NCBI GenBank assembly: GCA_938003765.1
Contig: CALKYE010000057.1
Location: forward strand, 22,942 to 86,941
Length of the DNA stretch: 64,000 nt
Source: an uncultured Planctomycetia bacterium
GTDB lineage: Bacteria; Planctomycetota; UBA1135; GCA-002686595
Direction: 5' to 3'
The position numbers were made by a program, and so were the translations under genes. Shown here one piece after another: positions 42,466 to 54,806 of the stretch (its first letter is position 1; every line of letters starts with the position of its first letter). A model generated the notes under the pieces. It saw only the letters and a program-made list of their open reading frames with translations. It had not been told where the DNA came from and did no database searches.

Positions 42466-44034
42466 TCACTTCCTCCGACGCCAGGCGAGCAGGCCGCCCA
42501 AGAGCGCACACAAAGACGGCAACCCGAACAGGGCTGCGTGGTTGAGCAGCGCGATCGACTCGTCGTCCCTGATCAGACGGCGGTCGTCGACGCGCGCGGC
42601 GATGCGCAGGCGCTCCTCGCGCTCGGCCAGCCAGTTGAAGGCGTTGAGGGCCAGGTCGCGGTTGGGCTCGAGCGCGCCGTTGGCGAACGCGTCCGCGCCG
42701 CCGAGCACCAGCACGCGCGAGCGCTCGCGCTCGGCCGCTTCGGGATCGTTCGAGCGCGGCTTCGGCGGCCGGAAGTTGACCGCGAACGCGACCGCGCTGG
42801 AGCCCGGATCGCCCTCGCGCTGCGGATCGGGGCGGAAGTCGTACTCGCCCTTGGAGTTCGGCAGGTCGCGCCAGGACTCGGCCGGGCTGCGCACGATGTC
42901 GACGATCACGGCGTTGGGCGGCGCTCCGGAGTCGTTGCGCTCGAGCGGGCGCGAGTTGGGCAGCCCGACGCCCTTGTCCGCGCGCCACAGCGATTCGGTG
43001 ATCGGGTGACGCGGATCCAGCCCCGTGCCGCCTGCGACGATCGTCGCGCACTCACGCCGACCGACGACGCGCTCGCCGAACGAGTTGCGGATCACTTGAG
43101 CGACCAGACCCGGCGAGACGCGCACGCCCCAGCGCTCGATGAAGCGCTCGATGGAGTCCTGCGCGCGCAGGGCCGCGTCGTCGCTGGTCGCGCCCACCAG
43201 CAGTCGTCCGCCGCTCTCGACGAAGGCCTCGAGCGCGGAGAGCTCCTCGGCGCCGAACGGCTGGCGCGCGTCGAGGATCGCCACCACGCGCACGTCGTCG
43301 GGGATGTGCGGATCGGCGCGCGAATCCCAGCGCGCGGGCGCGAACCCGTCGGCGACGAGCGCGCTGTCGAGCCGGCCCAGTCCGGTGCGCGCGTCGACGT
43401 CGTACAGGTCGCGCTCGCCGTGGCCGGTGGTGAACCAGACCTTCGGCCGCTCGCCGATCGACACGCGCAGGATCGCGTTGGCGAGCGCGGTCTCGCCCTC
43501 GAAGGCCTCGATGGTGGGCTCTTCGCGCATCACCGGATTGCCCGGGTTGACGCGCACGATGTCCTTCAAGAGGCGCAGCACGACGCGCTTGCCGTCGAGC
43601 TCGACCACGGCCACGTTCGCCTCGTCGAGCCCCAGCTCCTTCATGCGCGTCTGCACCGCGGCCAGATCGCTCAGGTCGTGGTCGATGAAGCGGAACTTCG
43701 ACGGGAACTGGCTGCGCGCGACGAACAGGAGCTCGCGCATGCGCCGCTGCGCTTCGGCGGCGACGCGATCGAGCGGCGGGGCCTGCGGCTGGAAGAAGAA
43801 GTCCACGCCGATGCGCGACTTGGCCTTGGAGATCAGATCCGCCAGCGCCGGATCGAGCGTGTTCAGCTTGGCCGTCGTCAGGTCGTAGCGCGCGCGCAGT
43901 CCCGGGCGGGCCGAGAGCCATGTGATCATCACGGCCGCGGCGAAGGCGAGCGCCACCAGGGCGAGCACCTGCGCGCCGATCGAGAGTTTCGAGCGCCGCG
44001 TGACGCGGGCGCGATCGGCGCCGCTCAGCTCCAT
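42466..44034 (-). CDS. GldG-like ABC transporter auxiliary protein
   Basis: 522 aa. One N-terminal transmembrane helix (VLALVALAFAAAVMITWLSA) precedes a large extracytoplasmic region containing RYDLTTAKLNTLDP, FFFQPQ, FTTGHGERDLY and VVAILDARQPFGAEE, and a final hydrophobic segment. This is the pattern of ABC_transp_aux (GldG) proteins. The ATG overlaps the permease stop by 10 bp. In Bacteroidetes GldA/F/G are tied to gliding; in other phyla, the cargo is not known. Confidence 0.85.
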   Translation of the reverse strand: MELSGADRARVTRRSKLSIGAQVLALVALAFAAAVMITWLSARPGLRARYDLTTAKLNTLDPALADLISKAKSRIGVDFFFQPQAPPLDRVAAEAQRRMRELLFVARSQFPSKFRFIDHDLSDLAAVQTRMKELGLDEANVAVVELDGKRVVLRLLKDIVRVNPGNPVMREEPTIEAFEGETALANAILRVSIGERPKVWFTTGHGERDLYDVDARTGLGRLDSALVADGFAPARWDSRADPHIPDDVRVVAILDARQPFGAEELSALEAFVESGGRLLVGATSDDAALRAQDSIERFIERWGVRVSPGLVAQVIRNSFGERVVGRRECATIVAGGTGLDPRHPITESLWRADKGVGLPNSRPLERNDSGAPPNAVIVDIVRSPAESWRDLPNSKGEYDFRPDPQREGDPGSSAVAFAVNFRPPKPRSNDPEAAERERSRVLVLGGADAFANGALEPNRDLALNAFNWLAEREERLRIAARVDDRRLIRDDESIALLNHAALFGLPSLCALLGGLLAWRRRK

Positions 44035-44771
44035 CGGCGCTTCTCCAACAGTCGCGTGGCGACGAACACGAAGAACGCGGTCCAGACCACGAAGAAGAGC
44101 AGGTGCTTGGAATCGAGCACGCCGATGCCGAACGACGACTGGTACTGCGAGACCACGCTGGCGTGGCCGAGCGCGACCTTGGCCCAGTGCCCGGGCGGCA
44201 GCTTGAGCAATGCATCGAGCGAGGGCAGCGCGATCACGATGAAGTTCATCACCACCGCGCTGAACGCGGCCAGGATGGGCGTGCTGCTGAGCGCGCTCGC
44301 CACCAGTCCGATCGACGAGAACAGCGCGGAGACGAGCGTCGCGCCGAGCACGCCGGACAGCGCAGGGATCCAGTCAGGGCTCACGCCCAGCATCTGCGAG
44401 AGCAAGCCGTAGACGAGCGCGCTCGACCACAGGATGCCCATGAAGCTCGTGGCGGCGAGGAGCTTGCCGAGGATCACCGCTAGATCGCTCGCGGGCGCGG
44501 TGAGCAGGAACTCGAGCACGCCGGAGCGCGCCTCCTCACTGATCATGCGCATCGTGAGCAGCGGCGGCAGCAGCAGCATGAACCACCAGAACACGTCCCC
44601 CGCCAGCGCCAACTGCATCGCCGCGCGCAGGTCGCGCCCGGTCACGCTGACCAGGTAGACGATGAAGAAGTAGCCGTGCGCGAACAGCGCGATCGTGAGC
44701 AGGATCCAGGCCAGCGGCGAGAAGAACAGGCCGGCCAACTCGCGGCGGTAGATGGTCCAAAGTCCTTGCAT
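44025..44771 (-). CDS. ABC transporter permease, GldF-like
   Basis: 248 aa with about six transmembrane segments (for example LAWILLTIALFAHGYFFIVYLV and SFMGILWSSALVYGLL). ABC2-type permease conserved start IYRRELAGLFFSPLAW. Overlaps the GldG-like gene by 10 bp and follows the ATPase gene by 48 bp. It would form the membrane channel for the ATPase GldA homologue next to it. Confidence 0.87.
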   Translation of the reverse strand: MQGLWTIYRRELAGLFFSPLAWILLTIALFAHGYFFIVYLVSVTGRDLRAAMQLALAGDVFWWFMLLLPPLLTMRMISEEARSGVLEFLLTAPASDLAVILGKLLAATSFMGILWSSALVYGLLSQMLGVSPDWIPALSGVLGATLVSALFSSIGLVASALSSTPILAAFSAVVMNFIVIALPSLDALLKLPPGHWAKVALGHASVVSQYQSSFGIGVLDSKHLLFFVVWTAFFVFVATRLLEKRRWS

Positions 44772-44819
44772 CGCTCTCCCGTTGAGTAGTGCCCCGCGAC
44801 TCTTCGCGCAGCGGCAGGA

Positions 44820-46040
44820 TCAGTGTTGCGCGGGCGGCTCGTCGATCGCCTTGGGACGAGACAGGTCGCGGCTCGCACCCTGATCGAAGGGGTTGAGGTT
44901 GTAGACCACGCGGGGCGCGGGCGCGTTCACGGGCGGCGCCGCCTCGCTCGCAGGCGCCGCGCCGCTCGATGGCGCGCGCGCGGGCTCGAACGGGTTCAAC
45001 GGACGCATGCCGGGCGCGGCGGCCGATGCGGGCATCTGCACTTCGAGCGAGACCGCGGTCGGCGCCGGGGCGTCGCCAGCCGGCGCCGGAGCAACGTCGG
45101 GCTCCGCGGGGAGATCGAGTGCGATGCGCGCGAAGAGTTGCTCGAGGCTCGGCTTGCGCCACGACAACTCGCGCAGCGCCCACTTGCGCGCGGCGGCGAG
45201 GGCGCCGACGTCCTCGCGCAGGTCTTCCACGCACGAGATGTCGAACACGTGGTGGATGCCGAGTCGGCCGCGGTCGCGCACTTCGCCGGCGCCGCGGATC
45301 GAGGACAGCAAGCGCAGCGCGCCGGCCACGTCGGGCCCGACCACGGCCTCGACGCGCACGTAGCTGCCGCCGCCGAGCCGTTGCAGCAACTCGTCCTTGC
45401 TGCCGTCGGCGGCGATGCGGCCGTGGCTGAGGATGATCACGCGCGGACAGACCGCTTCGATCTCCGGGAGGATGTGCGAGCTGAGGAGCACGGTGTGCTC
45501 CTGCGCCAACTCGCTCAGGAGCTTGCGGATCTCCAGCCGCTGCAGCGGATCGAGTCCGCTGGTGGGCTCGTCGAGGATCAGCACCTGCGGGTCGGGCAGC
45601 AGCGCGACCGCGAAGCCCACGCGCTGGCGCTGGCCGCGCGAGAGGCGTCCGATGATGGCGCGCGAGCGATCGGCGATGCCCGCGCGTTCGAGCACGCGCG
45701 GGATGCGCTGACGACGCTCGGAACGCGACAGGCCATGCAGGCGCCCTTGGAACTCGAGCATCTCCTCCACGCGCAGCTCGGCGTAGAGCGGCACGGACTC
45801 GGGCAGGTAGCCGATGCGCCGGCGCACCTCCATCGACTGGCGCAGCACGTCGAAGCCGGCGACCACGGCCGCGCCTTCGCTCGCCGGGAGGTAGCCCGCG
45901 AGGATGCGCATGGTGGTCGACTTGCCGGCGCCGTTGGGGCCGAGGAAGCCGACGACCTCGCCCTTCTGGAGCTCGAAGTCGAGCCCCTCGATGGCGGTCA
46001 CGGGGCCGAAGCGCCTGGTCAGTCCGCGTACGGTGATCAC
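44820..46040 (-). CDS. ABC transporter ATP-binding protein, GldA-like
   Basis: 406 aa. Walker A GPNGAGKST near residue 35, Q-loop and signature LSRGQRQRV, Walker B LILDEPTSGLD, and the switch His in SSHILPEIE. A Pro/Ala/Val-rich C-terminal tail after about residue 330 is unusual. The GTG start sits about 10 bp below a TAGGCT hexamer, suggesting a nearly leaderless mRNA. First gene of the four-gene operon with permease, GldG and DUF4340. Confidence 0.9.
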   Translation of the reverse strand: MITVRGLTRRFGPVTAIEGLDFELQKGEVVGFLGPNGAGKSTTMRILAGYLPASEGAAVVAGFDVLRQSMEVRRRIGYLPESVPLYAELRVEEMLEFQGRLHGLSRSERRQRIPRVLERAGIADRSRAIIGRLSRGQRQRVGFAVALLPDPQVLILDEPTSGLDPLQRLEIRKLLSELAQEHTVLLSSHILPEIEAVCPRVIILSHGRIAADGSKDELLQRLGGGSYVRVEAVVGPDVAGALRLLSSIRGAGEVRDRGRLGIHHVFDISCVEDLREDVGALAAARKWALRELSWRKPSLEQLFARIALDLPAEPDVAPAPAGDAPAPTAVSLEVQMPASAAAPGMRPLNPFEPARAPSSGAAPASEAAPPVNAPAPRVVYNLNPFDQGASRDLSRPKAIDEPPAQH

Positions 46041-46481
46041 GATCTGCGGAGCCTAGCGAACTTCGCGCGCAGACCGTCGTGCGCTGCGCGATGAGGCGAG
46101 AAGGTGCGGACGGGCGACCACGCGGCGGGCGGATCGAGGTTCAGGCAGCACGGGCGAGGGCGAGAGGAGTGAACGGAACGGTGTGGAGGATGAGCCGTGG
46201 TGGCGGAGCAGGCCGCTCGAACTGCGAGCCCAGACGCAAAGGTCGGGCCCGGAGGTCGAGCGAGTCGCCGAGACGAGCGCGGAGGCTGAGCGCTCCGTCG
46301 CCGACGACCACGCGGATGCAACGCGCGACGATCGAACGCTCGCGCCGAGGCCTGCAAGTCGGGCCAGAGCTCTCGCCCGGCCGTCGCGCTGCGCCCGTCG
46401 CCGGTCGAAGTGCAGACCACTCGGCGCACTCGAGAGCGCGGCGGCGACCTCCGCAGTCGCCCCGACTCCGTGCAACGCAGC
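46041..46481. other. Intergenic stretch, no gene recognised
   Basis: About 440 bp between dnaK and the ABC operon promoter. Open frames on both strands are Arg/Ser-rich and look like shadows. A candidate -10 for the ABC ATPase (TAGGCT, minus strand 46055-46050) is at its start. Nothing else stands out. Confidence 0.4.
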
Positions 46482-46512
46482 GCGGGGCATGCGGTTCAAC
46501 CGCACACCCCGC
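46482..46512 (-). terminator. Hairpin terminator after dnaK
   Basis: An imperfect inverted repeat: gcgggg/ccccgc at the base and tgcggt/accgca at the top, with a two-base mismatch between them and a 3-nt loop. It lies about 70 bp below the dnaK stop on the minus strand. No T-tract follows, which is common in GC-rich genomes. Confidence 0.65.
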
Positions 46513-46584
46513 GAGCGGGTCCGCACAGCGCCCCGCGACTCGGCCGAGTTCGTCGTCGAACTCAGCCGGCGCCGAGCGCCCGAC

Positions 46585-48522
<1,938 letters not shown>

Positions 48523-48563
48523 GTTGGTTCCTCCCGTGCTGGGGTCTTGGGCGCGACGCCTCC

Positions 48564-48578
48564 ACAAAGCCCGTGCCA
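48564..48578 (-). promoter_or_regulatory. Candidate sigma-54 promoter of dnaK
   Basis: Minus strand TGGCACG, four bases, then TTGT (48578-48564), preceded by C. The consensus is YTGGCACG-N4-TTGCW, so only the last C is replaced by T and the GG-GC spacing is correct. A start near 48553 gives about 30 nt of leader with a good ribosome-binding site. The upstream gene encodes a sigma-54 activator. Confidence 0.5.
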
Positions 48579-48695
48579 GTGCTCCAGCGCGCCGGAAGAC
48601 GTGGACCGGCAACGACTTAGGGCGATGAGGAGAGCGCCGCGAGCGCCATTTTGACAGCCCCGCACGGGCGACTGCCTATGTGGCGGCTGCGCGGA

Positions 48696-50068
<1,373 letters not shown>

Positions 50069-50072
<4 letters not shown>

Positions 50073-50884
50073 GCCAGGTGCTCCGTCGCGCTCGCGCCTT
50101 CCGCACCGCCGCTGCGCGCGATCTCGACGATGAGCGGCAGGTAGATCGTGAACGACGTGCCGCGCCCGCGCTCGGAGACGACGGCGAGTGATCCGCCGTG
50201 CTCCTCGACGATGCGCCGCGTCGTCGGCAGCCCCAGTCCGGTGCCGCCCTTCTTGTCCGACCAGTACTCCTCGAAGCAGTGCTCGACGGCTTCGGCGGAC
50301 ATGCCCACGCCGGTGTCGGTGACGGTGAGCTCGGCCCAGTTGCCCTCGCGGCGCAACCTGACCAGCAACTCGCCGCCGGACGACATCGCTTCGCGGGCGT
50401 TCTTGAACAGGTTGATCAGGGCCTGCTTGATCGCGCGCTCGTCGAGCATCACCAGCGGCAGGCCCACGGGCAGGTCGACGTGGTGGCGGATCCCCAGCGC
50501 CGCGTCCTCGGGCTCGACGAACTCGAGCACCTCGCGCGTCAGCGCCGCCAGATCGCACGGCGCGCGGTTGATCTGGGCGCCGCGCGCGAAGGTGAGGAAC
50601 TCCTCGAGGATGTGCTCCATCCGGCTGACCTCGCGCTGCAAGGTCTTCACGCGGCGCAGCGAACGCTGCTCGCGCGGAGTCAGCTCCGGCGTCGCGCCGC
50701 CGCGGCCGGAGGCCGCCTTGCCCCACTCCTCCTCGAGCAGGGCGAGGTTGATCGCCAGCGTCGAGAGCGGGTTCTTGATCTCGTGCGCGAGGCCGCCCGC
50801 GAGGCGCGAGAGAAAGGCCACGTGCTCCGCCGAAGTGAGCGGCTTGGGAGCGTGCGAGGAGGTGCGCGGATGTTGTTGCGCCAT
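50069..50884 (-). CDS. Sensor histidine kinase
   Basis: 271 aa from ATG 50884. Soluble, without a membrane segment: dimerisation helix with H34 in GLAHEIKNPLS, N-box INLFKNAREAM, G1 DTGVGMS and G2 GGTGLGLPTT. NtrB/AtoS-like small kinase lacking a recognisable PAS domain in the short N-terminus. Coupled by GTGA to the response regulator, which it should phosphorylate at Asp61. The signal is unknown. Confidence 0.9.
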
Positions 50885-50907
50885 GGAGGGCAGCGATGGA
50901 GCCCGAT

Positions 50908-50936
50908 AGGCTAGCGCTGCTGCGGGCCCCGACCAA
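50908..50936 (-). promoter_or_regulatory. Candidate promoter of the two-component pair
   Basis: Minus strand TTGGTC (50936-50931), 17-bp spacer, TAGCCT (50913-50908). The start would be near 50901, about 17 nt before the kinase ATG. The opposite strand reads TAGGCT at the same place, so it may also serve the divergent fusion gene. Confidence 0.45.
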
Positions 50937-50966
50937 CGCACGGGAACCAGCGGCCCGCATGCCGCG

Positions 50967-52064
50967 ATGAGCGAGAGCGCCCAGACGATCCGAGTGGACC
51001 ACGCCAGCGCGGCGAGCGCAGAGCAACTCGCGCGGCCGCTCGCTGCGCTCGCGCGCGGAGCGTGGGTCGGTTGCCCGACAGAGACGCTGTACGTGCTCGC
51101 GACGCGCGGCGATCGACTCGACGCGCGCGAGCAGCTCGCGGCGTTCGAGGCGCGCGGCGCCGAGCAACGCCTCACCTGGCTGGCGCACTCCAACGAGCAG
51201 TTGCGCGCGCTCGGCGCGACGTCGGCCGTGATCCAGCGCCTGATCGAGCGCTACTGGCCCGGTCCGCTCACCCTGCTGCTCCCCGGACGCGCCGACACAG
51301 CGCCCGCAGCGGAACACGAGGGTTGGACCGCGGTGCGCCGCCCCGCGCACCCTCTCGCAGCCGCGTTGCTGCAGCGCGCGGATCACTCGGTGGTCGCCGC
51401 CGACGCGTCGCGCCGAGGAGAGCCCGCGGCGAGCGAGGCCCTCGCGCTCGTCGAGCGCTTCGGCGCGCAACTCGAGTGCGTGCTCGACGCCGGCCCCGCT
51501 CGCATGGCGGAGCCCTCCGCGCTTCTGGCCGTCGGGCCCGGGCGTTTCGAGCTGGTGCGCGAAGGCCTGATCGACCTCGCGGCGCTGCGCGCGACCGCGG
51601 GGCTGCGCATCGGCATGGTCTGCACGGGCAACACCTGTCGCAGTCCGATGGCCGAGGCGCTTGCGCGTGCGGCGCTGGCGCAACGACTCGGTGCGCCTGT
51701 CGGCCGCCTGCACGACTTCGGCTTCAGCGTCACGTCGATGGGCGTGTACGCCGCCAGTGGCGCGCCCGCGAGCTCGCACAGCGTCAGCGTCCTGGCGGAG
51801 CGCGGAATCGACTTGAGCGAGCACCGTTCGCAGCCGGCGGCGCCGGAACTCGTCGCGCGCCTCGACCGCGTGTACGCGCTCACGCGCTCGCACCTCGAGG
51901 CGCTGGCCCAGGCGTTGCCGCCGGGAAAGAGCAAGCACTGCATGCTGCTCGACCCGCAAGGTCGCGACATCGCCGATCCGATCGGCGGGCCTCGCTCGGA
52001 GTACGCCGCGGTGGCCGCGCAGATCGAAGCGGCGATCGCTCAGCGACTCGACGAGTGGGCCTGA
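50967..52064 (+). CDS. YrdC-like domain fused to a low-molecular-weight phosphatase
   Basis: 365 aa. Residues 1-205 match the YrdC/Sua5 fold (GCPTETLYVLATRG, RYWPGPLTLLLPG), which forms threonylcarbamoyl-AMP for tRNA t6A. Residues 210-365 are a LMW protein phosphatase like YwlE: P-loop C219-TGNTC-R225 (CX5R) with adjacent C224, and the general-acid Asp337 in DPIGG. The YrdC half is divergent: the KRPxxKPL-type ligand motif is absent and the SAN motif reads ADAS, so its activity is uncertain. The CTGNTCRSP loop is that of arginine phosphatases. In Bacillus the two proteins are encoded near each other. Start 50967 is well placed. Confidence 0.85.
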   Translation: MSESAQTIRVDHASAASAEQLARPLAALARGAWVGCPTETLYVLATRGDRLDAREQLAAFEARGAEQRLTWLAHSNEQLRALGATSAVIQRLIERYWPGPLTLLLPGRADTAPAAEHEGWTAVRRPAHPLAAALLQRADHSVVAADASRRGEPAASEALALVERFGAQLECVLDAGPARMAEPSALLAVGPGRFELVREGLIDLAALRATAGLRIGMVCTGNTCRSPMAEALARAALAQRLGAPVGRLHDFGFSVTSMGVYAASGAPASSHSVSVLAERGIDLSEHRSQPAAPELVARLDRVYALTRSHLEALAQALPPGKSKHCMLLDPQGRDIADPIGGPRSEYAAVAAQIEAAIAQRLDEWA

Positions 52065-52092
52065 GGCGCGCTTCGCCCCCGAGCTCGCGCGT

Positions 52093-54792
52093 TCAGCGCG
52101 CGCCGGGTCCGCCAGCGCCGAGCCCCAGACGCAGAGCGCGTTGACCGACGCTGGTCTCGCGCCAGCGTGGACAGCCGCGCTCGGCGCGCGCGAGCGCTGC
52201 TTGCGCCGCAGCTTGTTCGCCGAGCTGCGTGAGGCACGCGGCGACGTACAAGTGCACGTCGGCCCGCTCGGAACGCAGCTCTGCGGCGCGCACGCAGTCG
52301 CGCAGCGCCGCTCGCGCGTCGCCTTGTGCAAGCGCGGCGACACCGCGACGCAGCGCGTCCAGGAACTCGGCTTCGGACAGGAACTGCGCCACCTCGGGTT
52401 CGGCGCGCGCGCGCGCGAACTCGGCGCCGAAGGCCGTCTTCGCGAGCTCGAGCGCATCGGGCTCGTCGCGCGCGCCCGCCCGGCGGCGCGCTTCGGACCA
52501 GGCGGACGCGATCCGCGCTTCGCGCAGCGCGCCGAGGAGCGCTCGCCGCGCGTCGCCCACGCCGTCGGAGGTCCACGGCGGCGGCGCACCGCCCGCAGTG
52601 GCGAGTTCGAGGTTGCGGGGCAACCACTCGAGCGTCGGCGGATCCGCGCGTCGATCGCGCCAGACGATCCAGGGATCGTCGTCGCTGAGCGCCCGCGGCC
52701 CGGCCGGCCAGTTGGCGAGGTCGGAGATCCAGCGCGCGCGCACCGCCGCCGGCGATTCGCAGCCGACTTCGGCCAGCGCGCGTCGCAGCTCCTCGTCGAG
52801 TTCCGCGAAGCGCTGCGAACTGAACTCCGGCGCGGCGTCGGCGCCGAGCAGGACCAACTGCGTGCCCGCGAGCCAAGCTCCCGACCATGCGAACGAGCGC
52901 GCGAACGCGTCCACCACGCTCGAGCACACCTCCGGCGGCATGGCGTGCGGAGGAACCCATTGCGCGAACACTCCGCCCGGCGCGAGCGCGCGCTTCACGA
53001 CCGCGTAGAAGCCCGGTGTGTAGAGGTACACGCCAAACGGCGAATCGGGCAGCAGGGGCTCGATCGTGATCACGTCGTAGCGCGCCTCGTCCGTCGCCAG
53101 GAGGCGTCGTCCGTCGCCGATGCGCACTTGCACGCGCGCGCTGCCATCGGCGCGTCGACGCGTCGGATCGGGCGTCAGCGCGCCGCGGTTGACCGCTTCG
53201 AACCAGGGCGCGAACTCGACGACCTTCGGCGAGAGCTCCAGCACGTCGAGCGCTTCGACTTCGCGGTGCAACGCCACCGCGCCGACGGTCGTGCCCGTGC
53301 CGAGCGCGACCACCGCCGCTCGCGCCGGCCGCGGGTGCGCCAGCACGGGCAAGTGCCCGAGCACGCGCATGTACGCGTACTCGCGACCGTCGCCCGCCGC
53401 TCGGAAGGTGTCGGTGAGCAGCGTCCTCTCGCCGTTGACGCCGTCGTCGACGACACTCACGGCGAAGTGTTCGTCCTCGGCGAAGGCGCGCAGGTTGAGC
53501 GCAGGGTCGGTCAGCTTGGGGGAACTCAGCGCCGGCGGTGACGCGCGGTGCGCGACGAGCGTGGCGCCGAGCGAGATCGCTCCGAGGAGCGCCAGTCGCG
53601 GAAGCAACTCACGCCGAGCGAGGAGCGCGAGCGCAGCCAGCGACGCGAGCAACGGCAACCACGCCAGCGCAGCGCCTACTCCGACGGCCGGCACGAGCCC
53701 GATGTGCAGCAGAGGCCCCGCGGCGAGCGCTCCCAGCGCTTCGAACAAGAGCAGGTTGCCCAGGCGCGCGCCGCTCTCACCGCTGGAGGCGCGGTGGAGC
53801 ACCGGCACGACGGCGCCGAGCGGCGCCAGCGCGGGCGCGACCAGCACGAACGAGATGGCGACGTCGCTGATGGGCGCGAGCCACTCGCTCGAGCGCAGCG
53901 CGGGCGCGACGGTGCGCGCGGACCACTCGAGCGCCGGACTGCACCACAGCGGCCAGGTGCTCGCGAGCGCTGCGAGCGTGAGCACCGACACGACACCGCG
54001 CGCGTCGCGAGCGACCCAGCGCGGAAGCAGCGCGGCGCCGAGCGCGAGCGCGAGCAGCGAACAGGCGACGATGCGAGTGAGCTCCCCCACCTGACTGCCG
54101 ACCCACAGCACAGCGATGCGCAGGCACAGCCATTCGAGGGCGAACATCCACAGGGCCGCGACTGCGGCGATCGGCGCGGCGTGCTTCAAGCTCAGCGCGA
54201 GCGCTGGCGCGGAATCCTCCGACGTCGCGGACTCACGCACCGAGTTCGCGCCCACAAGGCCCAGCACGGCGCCGAGCACGACGACGCCGTTCGCGGCGAG
54301 CAACGCGCCCGTTCGACCGGCGACCGCAACCGTCGCGAGTCCGATGCCCCACGCGCCAGCCAGCGCTCCGAGGAGGTTGGCTACGTAGACCGCCGTCAAC
54401 TTCGGCGCTCCGTGGCCGCGCGAAACTTCGCGGCACTGGAGCGTGAGGAACATGCCCTGCGGGATCGCGGCCAGGCCGAGCGCGAGGAACGCGAGCGCGC
54501 TGTTCATCGGCGCTTCGTCAGCGGAGCGCAGCCACCACGCCGCCGCGGCGGCCACGGCCGGCGCAGCGAACGCGAGCGCGGCGAACGCGCGCGCCGAACG
54601 GCCTCGCAGACGACCCGCGAACCACGCGCCCGCGCACCAGCCCGCGGCGAACACGCCGGGCCCGTAGGCCGCGCTCGCCGAGTGTCCGCAGGCCAGTCCC
54701 GCGTAAGCGAGCAGCACGCTCTGCAGGCCCATGCCTGCGCCGCCGGTTGCAAACGCCGACAGCACCAGGAGCGACGTAGCAGCGCGTCGCAT
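52093..54792 (-). CDS. Multipass membrane protein with spermidine-synthase-like domain
   Basis: 899 aa. Residues 1-430 hold about 12 hydrophobic helices, MFS-like. From about 455 a spermidine-synthase-like Rossmann domain follows: AAVVALGTGTTVGAVA, DVLELSPKVVE, and LPDSPFGVYLYTPGFYAVVKRAL. The catalytic Asp of genuine enzymes (IVDSSDP) is replaced by IEPLLPD, so polyamine synthesis is not certain. The C-terminus has helical, TPR-like LYVAACLTQLGEQAAAQAALARA. Such MFS/SpeE fusions are common but uncharacterised. Ends 28 bp from the convergent fusion gene; starts 14 bp below the PTS gene on the same strand. Confidence 0.8.
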   Translation of the reverse strand: MRRAATSLLVLSAFATGGAGMGLQSVLLAYAGLACGHSASAAYGPGVFAAGWCAGAWFAGRLRGRSARAFAALAFAAPAVAAAAAWWLRSADEAPMNSALAFLALGLAAIPQGMFLTLQCREVSRGHGAPKLTAVYVANLLGALAGAWGIGLATVAVAGRTGALLAANGVVVLGAVLGLVGANSVRESATSEDSAPALALSLKHAAPIAAVAALWMFALEWLCLRIAVLWVGSQVGELTRIVACSLLALALGAALLPRWVARDARGVVSVLTLAALASTWPLWCSPALEWSARTVAPALRSSEWLAPISDVAISFVLVAPALAPLGAVVPVLHRASSGESGARLGNLLLFEALGALAAGPLLHIGLVPAVGVGAALAWLPLLASLAALALLARRELLPRLALLGAISLGATLVAHRASPPALSSPKLTDPALNLRAFAEDEHFAVSVVDDGVNGERTLLTDTFRAAGDGREYAYMRVLGHLPVLAHPRPARAAVVALGTGTTVGAVALHREVEALDVLELSPKVVEFAPWFEAVNRGALTPDPTRRRADGSARVQVRIGDGRRLLATDEARYDVITIEPLLPDSPFGVYLYTPGFYAVVKRALAPGGVFAQWVPPHAMPPEVCSSVVDAFARSFAWSGAWLAGTQLVLLGADAAPEFSSQRFAELDEELRRALAEVGCESPAAVRARWISDLANWPAGPRALSDDDPWIVWRDRRADPPTLEWLPRNLELATAGGAPPPWTSDGVGDARRALLGALREARIASAWSEARRRAGARDEPDALELAKTAFGAEFARARAEPEVAQFLSEAEFLDALRRGVAALAQGDARAALRDCVRAAELRSERADVHLYVAACLTQLGEQAAAQAALARAERGCPRWRETSVGQRALRLGLGAGGPGAR

Positions 54793-54806
54793 CGGCGCCC
54801 GCTGCG

